From the NCBI GenBank assembly GCA_963930655.1, contig OZ005606.1, forward strand, positions 20,190,001-20,254,000: a DNA stretch of 64,000 bases, in the 5' to 3' direction. The notes under the pieces are model-generated. The model ran no database searches and was not told the DNA's origin. It saw only the letters and a program-made list of their open reading frames with translations. Positions 11,647-23,900 of this stretch are shown here, one piece after another (positions within the stretch are counted from its first letter, which is position 1; every line of letters starts with the position of its first letter). Made by a program: the position numbers and the translations under genes. The stretch comes from Myrica gale (Eukaryota > Streptophyta > Magnoliopsida > Fagales > Myricaceae).

Positions 11647-14600
11647 TCAATGGTCTAAAGGCTCAACAGCAGTCTTGAAGATAAGGATGTAAACCTTGTC
11701 AATCGAAAAATACAAGAAACCCCCCAAGGAATGGGTAACATATGAGCCAAAGCTGGTTCCCACAATGCAGTGCCAAGCTGGACCATATGCCGAATCAAAT
11801 TCCTGAAAAAATAAAAAATTATCAGCTGCCTGCATTTTAAAATTATACACTTACCAAAAATAAATTACAAGAAAAATAGGGAGAATCAATTCTAAGCCAT
11901 CGAAGAATTTTTCTTGGACAACAGGAAGAAATGGCAATGAATGTTGGAGTAGTGAAGTTCTATATATTAGATTCTAAAGGAGCAAATTCCAGGAAGCCAA
12001 CCTCTGTATGCCTACTAGAGACCTCTTCTCCTTGTTTCCATTTAAGATCCTTCTTAACACCAATATGCTATGGGAAAGGTGTGGAGTCAAATTTATATGG
12101 CTCATATAACCAAAAGCACAATCTTCTGTTGCTTAGTTGTACTATGGAGCTACCAGGACAATGGTACCCTGGAATTCCTAAATTGTTCAATCATGTACAT
12201 TTCTTTAAATCTCAACCACTATCATTATATTAAATGGTTGACATGTTTATGAACAGATAATAATCACGTATTAGATGACAAATGTTAGTTCTAGAGGTGA
12301 TAGAACAATGAATGAGACAATCTCAACTATTAAATTAAAAGTGACAATTAGAATTTAAGATTTCCACAAGGTAGAATTCCCCATGAAGAGGCGGAATTGC
12401 CTATTGGGTTAGTCCAACCTAGACTGTCATGGGAGGCTTTGGGCATTGCTTTTTTTTTTTTAACTGTAGAAGATCTCAACCTGGTTACAGTTGTTATCTC
12501 CATGGATTTAGCCCCCGTCATGGGTCTATTGAGCATAAATTGAGAAGTAACAAGAGTAGTTACATAATCATTCATGCAGCTTATCTCTTTCAATCAAGAT
12601 GTCAAGTGTCCTTACGGCTCCTATTACAGCCCTTTTGGAAAGAGGTACCACAAAAAAAAAAAGCTCAAACCTTGCCTACAAAATCCAAATAAGCAAATAT
12701 TGACTAATATCTGCAGGAAGGATGTCAATCATGAACCATGGGTAGCTCACCAACTTTTATGGATGATAATGTTCTGATAATTGCTACCATTACCATTATC
12801 AATTAGGGTCAGCAAGGATCCAATTCCTGGTTAGCTTCTAGTAAATTAAGCCTGTTTAAAGTTATAAGCTCTCCAACCAAGCCGGAGTTGAGGTCCATCT
12901 CATTCAACTAGACGAGAGAGGATATAAATACACAGATGGATCTGCCTTAGTTACAGTCAAACCTGGCATTTTAGAGAGAGTTATAGATCTTTTGTTGTTC
13001 TGCAACATTCCGAAGCCACTTAACTCTAGATACTTACACATTCCTACACGAAACAGTTACAGATTCTGCAAATAAAAAAGAAAAGAAAGGAAGAAGAAGA
13101 AGATTGTGTTTGCATGGCAAATGTAGGTTACCGTATTATGAGATATCAAGCCACAATGTTCGAGTCAAGAATATCAATAACCGTGGATTAGGTTTATTAT
13201 TTAAATATGGCATGAGCCAGTGCCAATTTGAAACGTTATGATGACAAGGCTGCAGGATACTGATATGATACAGGATAAACTAGTATGTACTTTGTAACTC
13301 TTATAATAGATTCAGATCTGGAATTGGCATTCCTCAACAGAAACTGTTTTGCATTTTCAAAAGCAGTAATTAATAGCAACCCTTTCTTCTCCCAAACAAA
13401 TCACTAGCAAACATTTTTAACAGTCAACTGGTCAGCTAACTTCAAACTTGGCTAATTTGTGTATCTGGACTATATATCATTTCCACATTCTATTAGCACC
13501 CACAAATTTATTAAATATACATGATTTAACAGGATGTATGGTAAATAAAGACAGCATGATGATGAGAGACGCAGAGAGAGACAGCTCTGTGAACGTGATG
13601 GTTGAACTTCAATATAAAAAATCTGGAAGGGTTTTGATAGTGTGTGGACATAAATGGCATATTCAAAAACATAACTTTGCTCCTGGAGAAAAAAAAGGGG
13701 GGAAAAGTAGTAACACAGGATGTAGGAAAGAAACTATGGAAAGAAGATAGTATGACATAAGAACTAAATTTACAGAAGAACTAGAGGCCATGCACCAATC
13801 TAGGGACAGAAAAAATACCAGTACGATCAACTATATAAAACCTATAACAGGTCCTAACTGCATGCCATTGCCAGTAGCCATCTAGATCTTCAGCAACTAC
13901 AGACTAAAAACAATGTATCTGCTAGATGAAAACTATATTAAGATATTCAAAGCAAGTCTTGAGGATATTAACTTTTTAATTTTTCTTGGATTTTAACCTC
14001 AGCCCTGACCACCTCTACACGTATCTAACTTAACATAGACACAACAACAACGACCACCACAGTGTGTCAAATTAGCCTATTTATTCCAATTGAAGAGAGC
14101 CTTTGTGTTTCTGTTGCAAACAAAATTGTAATGTTGCCTACCCCATAAGGAGTGTCTAGTAAGAAGTAAAACAGTTTTTATTTGGTGAGTTCATGGTTTG
14201 ATAACCAATAGAGCTAATTTTTATTGACCTTTTAATACCCTAGATCAGGCATTTAGTCACAAACATCAATATGTTTCTTCCAAGAAGCGGTGCGATAAAT
14301 TCCACCAGAAATGATAAATCTATTTTTCCTATATTTGCCTTCTCCATCCAAAACCCATATGATTGGAAACTACAACTCGGGAAACCTGGATTAATTTTTA
14401 CCCACCACACAAGATTAGAGATTAAGTTCAGATTTAGCTGATACGATTATAGTAAGACACATTTGGAACCAAGTGCAGAGACGGCAACTAAAGATCCATT
14501 TTCTTGATTTGATACTACCAAAAAAGATCCATTTTCTTGACGAAGCCATTAGGCCTTCACACAAATTGACTCAATCCGCTTACTAGACGGATGTGAAAAG

Positions 14601-15335
14601 TGAGAACAAATATAAATCCGACAATCTTAGACTGCACTTATCATCAGAGGACTTGGAACCAGTATGAATATATTTTAAAAAAGAAATCTACAGCACACAT
14701 CAAGCTATGTCATCCACTGGAATTATGACATATTTACTCCATATCCTTTAAACAAACCCATTAACAATCAACGTCATGTTACAAAAACAAAAAACAGGAC
14801 AGAAAACAAAATGCAAAAGTAACTTCATTCGGCTAGAGCAAGACAACGAAAGATCAGGCAGGACCAGCTGCACAGGAAACGGACCACCATGTATTACTCC
14901 GATCACCCAACCCAAAATCCGAACACAAGCACACAACCTTAAAGTCTGTTGGAGAATATAGTGTACAGAAATAAATCTTCAAAGTCCGACCCAGAGTACT
15001 AAAGAGAAAGCAATATCCATTTGAGCCAATCAAACTAGTAATATTTTTACCTTCTTAAGCGCAAGGGCGATGCGTTTACTTTCGAGCTTGCCGGGCATGG
15101 AGTCGAGTTGGTCACGTGCGCAGCGAAAGGCACGGTTCTGCAAAGGAAGCGGCATGTCAGAGGCTCTAACACTCACGTTGAGATGGTCATGCTGCTCTTG
15201 CTGCTCATTCGCTTTCTTCTTCTGTATCAAACTGCTGAGGAACTTGCTCCTCTTCTCCAGCTCTTTCTCTGCTCCCTCCATTTCCCTTTTCACTGTTTCC
15301 ATGTTGTCATCTCTAGGAGGACAATAGCTCCACAC
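11647..15335 (-). CDS. Dynein light chain, LC8/DYNLL family
   Basis: Small dimeric hub protein of the LC8 family. Land plants kept it although flowering plants lack dynein heavy chains, so the role is probably as a dimerisation partner for other proteins. Exon 1 is 15335-15051, exon 2 is 11802-11647; both borders are GT-AG and the junction is phase 0. The N-terminal region is charged (EKELEKRSKFLSSLIQKKK). The LC8 core follows: VRASDMPLPLQNRAF, EFDSAYGPAWHCIVG, SFGSYVTHS and FLYFSIDKVYILIFK. It ends KTAVEPLDH. Three in-frame Met codons are possible starts (146, about 135 or 128 residues). The third, MEGAEKEL, gives the length I recall for Arabidopsis relatives and may be the real one. The intron is unusually long at 3248 bp (11803-15050). 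Confidence 0.9.
11803..15050 (-). other. Long intron of the dynein light chain gene
   Basis: The 3.2-kb intron separates the two exons. I found no nested gene and no transposon with clear ends; open frames are short and unrecognised. It begins GTAAAAA and ends TTTTTTCAG on the minus strand. Confidence 0.8.
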
Positions 15336-15702
15336 TCTTCAATCAGCGGCTACCGTCTCAGTGTGCCATGGGTCCGTAAGAAAGTATGAGTGAAGGGGAA
15401 AAAGAGAGAGAGAGAAAGGAAGGATAATGAACAGAGGTAAAAAGAGAGAAGAATGGGAAAGAGAAAAGGAACAAAGGTCTCGAATGTAATGTTGATTTGT
15501 TGGATTTTGACATTTTGTTTCTCTTTTTCTTTTCGTTTTCATTTCTTTTGATGCGGTTGTTGTCGCTGGTTCTGCGTATGGACGACGAGGTCGTTGGGGT
15601 TAGGCGTAGAGGGGACAAATCATTATCAGAGTTACTTTGATTAGTGGGATGCTGCCGTCCAAGAGACTGCACTTAAAATAGCATTCAAAATTGTTTAGAA
15701 AA
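15336..15702 (-). promoter_or_regulatory. Probable promoter and 5' UTR of the dynein light chain gene
   Basis: On the minus strand the bases before the start are rich in CT tracts (about 15390-15470), common in plant 5' UTRs and core promoters. No TATA box was confidently placed. Confidence 0.4.
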
Positions 15703-16114
15703 TGGAAATTTATTTTTTAGTCCTTAAGTTTTGGGTCCTTTTTAATTTTAGTCCTTAATTTTTAACTTTCAAAATTTTAGTCCTTGAACTTTTATCTTTG
15801 TAAAATTTAGTCCTTCCTTTAGTCTGCCGTCAGACGCCGTCAATTTTTGTACCGTTCAACCGCCAATTTTGAAGCGGTCGACCAGATATATGTTTTGAAA
15901 GTGAGCGGCCGACCGGTACATGTAGCGGTCGACCGCTTCATGTAGAGGTCGACCGCTTCATATACCGATCGACCGGTACAAATTTGACGGCAGACTGACG
16001 GAAGGACTAAATTTTACAAAGATGAAAGAACAATGACTAAAATTTTGACCCTCTAGAATTCATGACTAAAAATGAAAAGGGGTTAAAAGTCAAGGACTAA
16101 AAATCAAATTTCCC
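15703..16114. mobile_element. Non-autonomous MULE-like element with GTCGACC repeats
   Basis: Long terminal inverted repeats of about 130 bp begin GGAAATTTATTTTTTAGTCC on the left and GGGAAATTTGATTTTTAGTC on the right (reverse complement). The flanks TTTAGAAAA and TTTAAAAAA look like a 9-bp target duplication with one change, as Mutator-like elements make. The centre (about 15870-15990) has roughly 20-bp spaced repeats around GTCGACCG. There is no coding capacity. Related elements occur at 29267-29660 and 34919-36429. Confidence 0.75.
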
Positions 16115-17229
16115 TTTAAAAAACTAAATCATATATATACGAATATCTCAGAAAAACTTTATGATTGTTTAATTACTATTACACTTAAACCCTCTCCATC
16201 AAATTTATATAACATTTATTACTTGAATTATATGACGCAATTACGACCCAAGTGATTTTTACACTATTTAAACTTATCTATATTAAAATTTTCACAATAT
16301 ATGTGCTAATATTTAATGTCGTCTCTATCCTAATTGTCCCATGCAATCCAAGTAGGTAATTATTAATTCCAAGAATTCTCATTTAATCTAATTGGAACCC
16401 AAAGTTGATTCCTAATGAACTACTGTTAATTAGGCCAAATATGGATTGCAGTTGGGTAAAGGTAATGGAACAAGCCAGAAAAATACATGAAAACAAAATG
16501 AAGGTTGAAATATCATTTTAGTCCCTAATTGGTTACGAGGCGGAAGCAAAAAAGGTCCTTAGTTTTAAGTTTAATCATACTTAGAAATTCATGTCAAACC
16601 CAATACACGCAGACACCCAGTACATACTCATGCAATCGCGTACAATAGGCGCCACATCATAAAAAAATGCCACATCGTTGTAATCTCGAAAAAAAAATCA
16701 ACTAAATATTTTTTATATTTATATTAGCGAAAAGAGATAATTTAATCGAGAGGAAAAAATTATTTTATAATTATTTTATTAGATGAAAATTTTAAAGTGG
16801 CATGAAAACACCCCATATGATCAAACTCGAAGCCAAATAATTGTTTCTACTTCGGCAAAGTGACTAAAGCGGTCTTTAACCCAAAAGATTAATAGGGGGG
16901 AATAGTTTGAATAGTGCCGCTTTTGAAGGTAGGACATAACGTTTTCTTTTCCTTCTTTTGCTCTCTAGGCGGGGACTAAACTTTGGAGACAAACAAACGG
17001 CAATTGCGGGGAAAAAAAGTAGGCCCTGAAGAACTCATTTTGAAAGTTGGTCGAGTTTGTCTCTTGACTACTAATGTCCTTCGCCCTTGAGCTCCACACT
17101 TTATTAGGTTTGGACATTGACCAGAGATAGTCCAAGGCCTCTCACCGGTGACCGGTCAATTCATATATATTCTTCTTGTTCTCTTCCTTTGCCGTGAGCA
17201 TCTACAGTGCTCACATAATTGCATGCATT
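16115..17229. other. Intergenic, no gene recognised
   Basis: AT-rich spacer with no coding, RNA or clear transposon signal. Confidence 0.4.
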
Positions 17230-18506
17230 GTTTTTTTCTGAAATCAAACACATCGCATTACTGAAATTAGACTAAAACAGAGTTCACATCACGGTTCAAA
17301 ATAAGAACAGGGATACAAGCAACATCCTAAAAATCAAAAATAGAAGTGTGAGCTGCCCATTGCGCCAAAAGATGCGCCTGGTGATTGAGTCGATGAGGAA
17401 CCCAATGTAAAGACCACGAGGACTGAGCTTGAAAATTCTGGCGAAGAGAGAGCACCATATTTTCAATCTTCCAGCAAGGGAGAAGATGATGATTGTTAAT
17501 ATCCAGTGAGAGAAGCTTGGAATCGGTCTCAAAAGATACATAAGACCATTGCTTCTGAGAGGCTACTTCAACAACACGAACACAAGCCAAAGTTTCACCC
17601 ACAAGTGAGTCCATAGCTCTAATTTGCTCCGTATACACAGTACAGAGGGAGCTAGAAGCATCTCTGCAAGAGTCAGCTATGTACGATCTGGATTGACGGA
17701 TAGCCACGTCGAATTGATCTTCATTAATCCGGGCTTCGGAGGAGTCCAAGAAGAGGCAAAGGATGGACGAACAGAGAATCAAGCTGAGTAGTGTTCCTGA
17801 TATCGGCGCAATACAGAAGTCTTTAGATCATTGATATTGGAAGACCTGTTCTCATGCAGAGCGTTGTTGCGATTCTCCTATAGTACATCAATAATTAGGG
17901 CCACATTGAGGATGAAGGCAGCAAAAGAGCTGAGATGAATGCCCAAAATGGCTTCTGCATTAAGTAAAGAATGGATCCAAGAAGCAGGAGAGTCTTCCGA
18001 GATACTGGTGATATCTATCGGCCAAGCTGAAAGCATCCGAATCATACGTGCTATAGAGCAATTCTGAAATAGATGGAGAATGGTTTCCGCTTGCTCCCCG
18101 CAACTACCACAACACATAGATGCTACCAATTAAGTAGAAGCCAAACGAAAAGGAGGAGCCCGACCAGATATTGCTTCCCCTGCAACTTTCCAAAGCAGCA
18201 GTTTAAGGCGATCCTGCAAGTGAAGTTTCCAAAGTTTGGACCAATCCTGCTCACTCATAATAATACGGGGAGGACGTCTAGCTTCTTGCATTTTTTCCAC
18301 TGCAACTTTGACAGAAAAACTTCCTCTAGGATCCGAATACCAAATAATAGAATCTTGTTCTTCAGGAGAAGGGGTTGGGAGTGTTAGAATATAATCCACA
18401 ATATCAGGGTTAAAAAGAGATTGCAACAATGAAATATTCCAGCTCCTCGAATGCATGTCAGTTAGTTCCGCCACCCATTTGACCGTGCAATTTTGTGCTG
18501 CCCATA

Positions 18507-20084
18507 TGTCACACCCCAGACCCAGCAGGGTCCAACAGTGGACTTTTTCGTTAAACAAAATTTCAAGTAACTCAAAATATATAATTCATTTATTCCAAAT
18601 AAACTTAAATATATAGTCCTCACTTTCAAAATCATAAACTTAAATAAAAGTCTCAATAAAACAAAATGTATTGTAAAATAAAATAAAACTTCATTCTCAT
18701 CTATCCCAGCCCGCATGCCATCTAAGCTCGATCCTCAGCATGCTCCTCTAAATTATCTGAAAATAGGAATATATTAACGGAGTGAGTTCGACAGCTCAGT
18801 AAGCGGAGAATAAAAATATTAATAATAATCTTTTAAAATAAATCTCCAATTGATTTTTCAGTAGTTCAGAAATTTCCCTTAGGCAATATCAGTAAGCCAT
18901 ATTTACCCTATGGCAGGGTTGTGTCATCACTCCGAAGAATAGATGCACCAGTAATCAGTAATCAGTAATCAATGAGTTGGTACCAACAGAGACAGTAATA
19001 ACAGTAATCAGTAATACATATTGCCACCGGGATTTCAAACATAAAACAGTAATTAACAACATAAAATCATATTTCAGTATAAACCAGTAATTGAATAACA
19101 GTGAATCCAAAAAATTCAAAACAGACTTCAGTATAATTTTCAAACCCGTCATTTCATATAATCGAGGAAAAATCTATCGTTACCCCGCTTACCTGACTAG
19201 CTTGAAAATTAGATATTCCCGCTATTAGCACAACCTAACAGTAATCCGGAAAAATAATTAGGGATCAAAATGATGTTTGAAACCTGAATTTCACAATGTA
19301 TAATTTGTTCAACTATTTGAAACGAATTACACACGTGATCGGAGTAGAAAAAGAACAGAGCATACCGTCGCCGAAAAACTTCAAAAATTCGCAGCAAAGA
19401 GGGAGAGAGAGACAGAGAAAAATTTCTCAAAAATGATGTATGAGGTCAGATTGGAGAGGTGTGCTCAACCTCTGAACGAGCTCCCCCTTTTATAGGTGAG
19501 GAGAACCAAGATTTGGCCGAAAATTGCATTGAATCTCGGTTGAAACTTATGGCTTTTCGAAATCCATCATTAAACACAATAAATCATTTTATTATGAAGA
19601 ATCTTCGAGATATTGTCAAAGGAGTTGAATAGGCTTCGAAATCTAGACAAAAAGAGGTGTAACGGGTGAGAAAATGAAGAGAGAGAGAGTGATTTATGAG
19701 AGAGAAACAACTGGTCGGCGAAAAGCCATGTAACAGCTGTGAAATTCAAAAAATTAGGGTTGAGGAAGAAGATGAATCAAAACGCAACGTTTTACTAAAA
19801 AATCAAACCCGGCGAAAAGAAGTTTAAGTAGTTTAAAAGTTCATTAAAACTTAACAACACAGCAGGCGCCTCAGTGGTCCGCGCGCCTCTCTCCTCTCCC
19901 AAGCGCCCCAGTTCGAATCCTCGCGCTGTCTCTTTTCTCATTTAAACGTCTAAACATAATAAATATAATGCGCGTCCTATTAAAACATGAAAACGTTTGC
20001 AACTCAGTGGTTTCCCTTTGTTTACCATGAGCCCAGGAGTTCGAATCCTGCCATGCCCCTTTTTATTTAAAACGGGTTTTCACA
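18507..20084. mobile_element. Solo LTR candidate (Ty3/gypsy-type termini) inside the LINE
   Basis: Starts TGTCACACCCCAGACCC and ends GGGTTTTCACA, so it has TG...CA ends. The flanks CCATA (left) and CCATG (right) are a plausible 5-bp target duplication with one change. No internal coding region is present, so it is interpreted as a solo LTR of about 1.58 kb. It separates the RT and zf-RVT parts of the LINE. An LTR-class fossil of moderate age; family assignment is by terminal motif only. Confidence 0.6.
19857..20062 (+). repeat. Two tRNA-like (pol III box-like) segments
   Basis: Two segments about 120 bp apart each contain an A-box-like CTCAGTGGT followed 40-45 bp later by the T-loop/B-box-like GTTCGAATCCT. 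They resemble tRNA relics or a tRNA-derived SINE head but do not fold into convincing tRNAs by eye. They lie near the right end of the solo LTR candidate. Confidence 0.45.
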
Positions 20085-20989
20085 CCATGACTGCCATACA
20101 GAGGAAAAATCAGTTACACAAGGGAGCTAAGGATCATCCATGATGCTAATAGATGCACCATTCGGAGGAACAAAGCACACCTCGGATTTGAGAAGTTTGC
20201 GAATTTTTTACAGACCTTGTCACGTGAGGGAAGCTCCTGATTTGGCGCTGGACCTTAGAAAAGTAGCTGGAAAATACTTAGCTTTAAGGAGATTGACCTA
20301 GAGAGTATGAGGTTTAGTCATAACGTGCCAACCTAATTTCATAAAAAGGCTTTGTTGATATCTGACATCTTGCGTATACCCAGACCTCCAGCTTGCTTAG
20401 GTTGACAGATAGTTCCCCAAGCCATAGGGGTGTAGTTTTGGTTCTTGTTCACTGGGAAACCCCACCAAAAATCTTTAATCAACCTATCCACCTTATCACA
20501 CCAGCCCGCTGGTAGCATAAAAGACTGCATAAAGTACTGCGGTAGGGAAGTAGCCACAGACTTTATCAAAGTAGTATGCCCAGCTTATGACAATGGAAAA
20601 TTTTCAGATTTTGAGATTTTGAGAGACCCATAAAGATTGGTAAGCCAAGATACTTGCTGTCTTTTTGCATCTCTTTGAGCCCAAGATAGTTTGTAATGAC
20701 TTGCTTCGTATGAGGGAGTGTATTTGGGCTAAAATAAAGTGGACTTATGTTTGCTAATTCTTTGCCCAGTCCAATTACAATAAGTAGAAAGTGTATCATC
20801 CACAAATATTTGCTCTGCAGAAAACAAATAAATCATCGGCAAAAACTAAGTGATTTACCGAAGGGGCCCTCCTTGAAGTCCGAATACCATGGAGCAAACT
20901 CAACTCCTCTTGCTTTTGAAACAGACATGTAATCACCTCCAAAGCAAGAATGAAGAAAAATTGGAGAAAGAGGATCTCCCTGTCTTAAG

Positions 20990-23900
20990 CCTCTGCTAGG
21001 CTTGATTCTTTCAAATGGACTCCCATTAAGGAGGAGGTAGTAAGAAACAATTGATAAATATTGATGGATAAACTGTATCAATCCTTGACTGAAACCAAAA
21101 CACTCCAACACCTGTAAAATAAAAGTCCACTTCATTCTATCACAGGCTTAGCCATATCAAATTTTAAATTCACTGACCCACAGAAATTTGGGTTTTAGCC
21201 ACGTCCACGTTGCGCCGCTGTACACGGATTTTCTTGCATTTGCGTACTGCCAAAGCATGCAAGTTCCAGCGGTATGTTGTTTCATGTTAGGAAACTTTGT
21301 GGCAGTTGGTGCAAGCCTTGATTGGACAGCTTATATGAGGAACGGAGATTAGATGAAGAACCGTGAAGGGGTTCTGGAAATGCTATAAAGATCAGCACGC
21401 AAAATTCTGATTTGCTGCATTAACAAGGACAAGAAGCAACGAGAGTAGCTAGCGCATTATATTGTCCAACTCAGCAGAATAATTCGTAGAGCTTATACGT
21501 ACGATACTGTGGAAACTGATGAAAGATTTTAATGAGTCTGCAAGGTCAAGTCCAGATCTGGACACGGCATATATAAACATAGAAAGAATCTTAAATACTA
21601 CTTTTGAGGAGTTGGAAAAGGCAAAGAAAGAAAAGTAGGTGGGACGTCATAGAGCTCATTGCTTTCGGTAATTTTTTACACAGCATTCCTTTTCAAGCCT
21701 TAATGTCTTGCGATTTTTACCTATGCAAATGCATAGGTAAAAAATTACCGAAAGCACATGAGCTCTATGACGTCCCACCTACTTTTCTTTCTTTGCCTTG
21801 TCCAACTCCTCAAAAGTAGTATTTAAGATTCTTTCTCTGTTTATAGATGGTGTCCAGATCTGGACTTGACCTTGCAGACTCGTTAAAATCTTTCATCAGT
21901 TTCCACAATATACTACGAATAACCTGTACGAATTATTCCGCTGAGTTGGACAATATACTGCGCTAGCTACTCTCGTCGCTTCTTTTCCTTGTTAATGCAG
22001 CACATCAGAATTTTGCGTGCTGGTCTTTATAGAATTTCCAGAACCCCTTCACGGTTCCTCATCTAATCTCTATTCCTCATATAAGCTGTACAATCAAGGC
22101 TTGCACCAACTGCCACAAAGTTCCCTAACATGAAACAAACATACCGCTGGAACTTGCATGCTTTGGCAGATGCAATGCAAGAAAGTCCGTGTACAGCGGC
22201 ACAACGTGGACGTGGCTAAAACCCGAATTTTTGTGGGTTAATGCAGTGGCGGAACTAGGATTAAAATCTAAGGGTGTCGAACTTTAAAGGTGAAATGACA
22301 AAAACAAATTTTTTCTTTGTAATGCAAAAAATTGTCTTAAATTTACAATGTCGAAAATTAAGGACTAAAAGCATTAAAAATATTGAAATACATGTACCGT
22401 ACTATGTGTTGCTATTGAGAGGTGACAATTGGATCCTCGACTTTGCATCTTCTGAAAGTGTTGCAAAATAACTTCGTTTTCAATAGTTTTAAAAACTTCT
22501 TGCTCGATCTTCTTTACTATGCAATCATTCATCCAGTCATCTCTTATCCTATTACGCAAATCACTCTTGATGATCTTCATCGCAGAAAACACTCTTTCAA
22601 TGGTTGCAGTCGCAACTTGTAAGACCAATGCCAATTCAATAAGTCGATAAACTAATGGAAATAAAGTATTCTTTTTGGTCTCAACCATCTTCACAGCAAG
22701 ACCTCCAATATCTTAAAGCCCAGAAAAACATAATTTATTCTAACAGCTCTAATATAATTATTAAGCTGAGTTTTAAGTATCAAATGATCATCTACTGTGA
22801 AATCTTCTGGATAAAGGTCAGCAAGACAACGTAACTTAGCATGATCAAATGCTGAGAAAGAATTTTTTGGATCAAGACATGTTATGCAAAAAATTAACTC
22901 CGTACTTGCTTCTGTGAACCGATTATCCAAAACCCATAACTTTCCATCTTATCTGGGAGAGTAACATCCCCTTTTATGTTTTCAAGCACTTCCAATACTG
23001 AGGACCACATAGTGAAGAGACGAATTATTGTAAGGTGGTATAATCAATAATCACAAACAAATTAAACAGATTGTGAAATAAGGAAAACTATGAGTGTTGG
23101 TGTTGTGATTGTGAAATAAGGAAAACTACGAGGGTCAAATTGAAAATTAGGTTATTTATGTCAAACAAAAAGGCATATCTAAACGTCTCTAAGTCCATAC
23201 CAGCAAAATCTTGGGCAGGACTCTGCATTTTCACTTTCTTGGCTCCCAAGCATCTCCACCTTGATATACCCTTATTCACACCATTTGTATTCGGAAACCT
23301 TTGAATAACTTAGTTTTTTTCCCACATCCCCAGCTTCCTGATGTTTCTCAACTTCACTTCCAATCCAACCTTCGTCTCCCTCTTATATCTACCTTCCCTC
23401 AATCCTATCACCGAACCATTGAAGCCAAGTCAAGCCCCAAACTAACACCCTCTCCTGAATTTTGTCCAAGAATGCATGCAAAGAACCTGGTCAACTCTTC
23501 TTCTGCCTCCATTTTGTCCTAAGTTCCATTTCACCCACTAAATCCAAGCCAACTAATCCACCTTCTCTTCATAATTTTCTCCACATGATATAATAAATAT
23601 TTAAGTGCCCTTCTAGCTAGGGGAACTCGTTAGTCAAATTCACTATACTTATCAGTTCCATTTTTGGTGTACAAACGTTGGCTGCCCTAAGTGCCCTTAG
23701 AACTGAGACTAGTTCGCTAAATAAAAAAATACTTGTAGAAACAACAAACAGGGGCTTCGGTGTTTCTGAGCAAACTAGCATAGGGAAACAAAAGGCAATA
23801 TTGCTCAAGACTGCATATATAGGGAGCCTCCAAAGCATAACCCAACAATCGTCAGATAATGAAGAATATCATAAATCTTCAAACTCTCAAATCACAATTT

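Larger units (their letters stand above)
17230..21170 (-). mobile_element. L1-like LINE (non-LTR retrotransposon), 5'-truncated and interrupted
   Basis: Minus-strand parts occur in the expected order. Reverse transcriptase pieces lie at about 20340-21170, with NGSPFERIKPSRGLRQGDPL then SLPQYFMQSFMLPAG and DKVDRLIKDFWWGF. A zf-RVT region at about 17878-18506 has LWKLHLQDRLKLLLWKVA and CCGSCGEQAETILHLFQNC. An RNase H domain at 17327-17782 has FETDSKLL and WVPHRLNHQAHLLAQWA. A short A-run on the minus strand near 17230 may be the tail. Endonuclease and the N-terminal RT are absent, several frames are disrupted and the FADD region is degraded. A solo LTR (18507-20084) splits it. It is inactive. 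Confidence 0.85.

Noticed and set aside
15070-15389. Plus-strand frames over the dynein light chain first exon
   Set aside because: Antisense shadows; the minus strand has family motifs and splice sites.
19857-20062. True tRNA genes
   Set aside because: Box-like motifs are present but I could not form acceptor, D and anticodon stems by eye.
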